Shown here: positions 64,000 to 64,000 of the stretch, piece after piece
Layout of the letters: every line of letters starts with the position of its first letter
Position numbering within the stretch: the first letter of the stretch is position 1
DNA from: Paenibacillus luteus
GTDB taxonomy: Bacteria > Bacillota > Bacilli > Paenibacillales > Paenibacillaceae
Assembly: GCF_006542765.1 (NCBI RefSeq)
Contig: NZ_SKCD01000011.1
Location: forward strand, 671,619 to 735,618
Direction of reading: 5' to 3'
DNA: 64,000 nt
The notes under the pieces: model-generated
Databases searched by the model: none
What the model was told of the DNA's origin: nothing
What the model saw: only the letters and a program-made list of their open reading frames with translations
Position numbers and translations under genes: made by a program

Positions 64000-64000
64000 A

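Overview
The window looks like chromosomal DNA of a Gram-positive, low-to-moderate-GC spore-former of the Paenibacillus type. This is inferred from strong AGGAGG-type ribosome binding sites, frequent GTG and TTG starts, YesM/YesN two-component pairs next to CUT1 sugar ABC transporters without their own ATPase, CcpA-like cre sites, RsbU/RsbV/RsbW-type partner-switching proteins and a lipoprotein solute-binding protein. No 16S rRNA or tRNA gene is present, so the genus is not proven.

Positions 569-29361 hold a contractile injection system locus of the extracellular (eCIS/Afp/PVC) type. All genes lie on the minus strand with almost no gaps, so transcription runs from about 29.4 kb to a terminator near 0.55 kb. 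The order is: a protein with an eCIS-cargo-like N-terminal motif; a membrane-HEAT-cNMP-like protein; RsbW-like, RsbV-like and RsbU-like proteins; a double AAA+ ATPase; a Pvc16/DUF4255 cap protein; sheath; inner tube 1; a tail-assembly-chaperone-like gene with an apparent -1 programmed frameshift into a DUF6760-like segment; inner tube 2; a 1255-residue Asn/Thr-rich protein built from about 12 tandem units in the slot where phages keep the tape measure; LysM protein; hub; spike; gp25; two baseplate-J-like wedge proteins; a P2-I-like tail protein fused to a propeller-like region; and a conserved locus protein. Divergent from the operon (29608-32764) lies a likely cargo with the same N-terminal GNQA motif, followed by a YbjN-like, chaperone-fold protein.

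Positions 32.8-40 kb are a patchwork. They hold a short inverted-repeat element, a D-aspartate-ligase-like ATP-grasp enzyme, a decayed DJ-1/PfpI gene, a decayed response regulator fused to a histidine kinase, a DapA-family aldolase and a GC-richer secreted GH27 glycosidase with three repeated C-terminal modules and two cre-like sites upstream.

Positions 40.4-45.4 kb hold small redox and regulatory units: an AraC regulator divergent from an aldo/keto reductase, a cupin and an Old Yellow Enzyme gene, each behind a MerR-type promoter with a 19-bp spacer, and a merR gene. Positions 45.5-57.2 kb form a plant-polysaccharide operon (YesM/YesN, solute-binding lipoprotein, two permeases, GH2, GH115) that fits glucuronoxylan use. 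Positions 57.5-64 kb hold an MDR oxidoreductase, a relic of an alkene reductase, an SDR gene controlled by a TetR regulator with visible operators, a VanRS-like system with a methyltransferase and a DedA protein, and a partial methyltransferase at the right edge.
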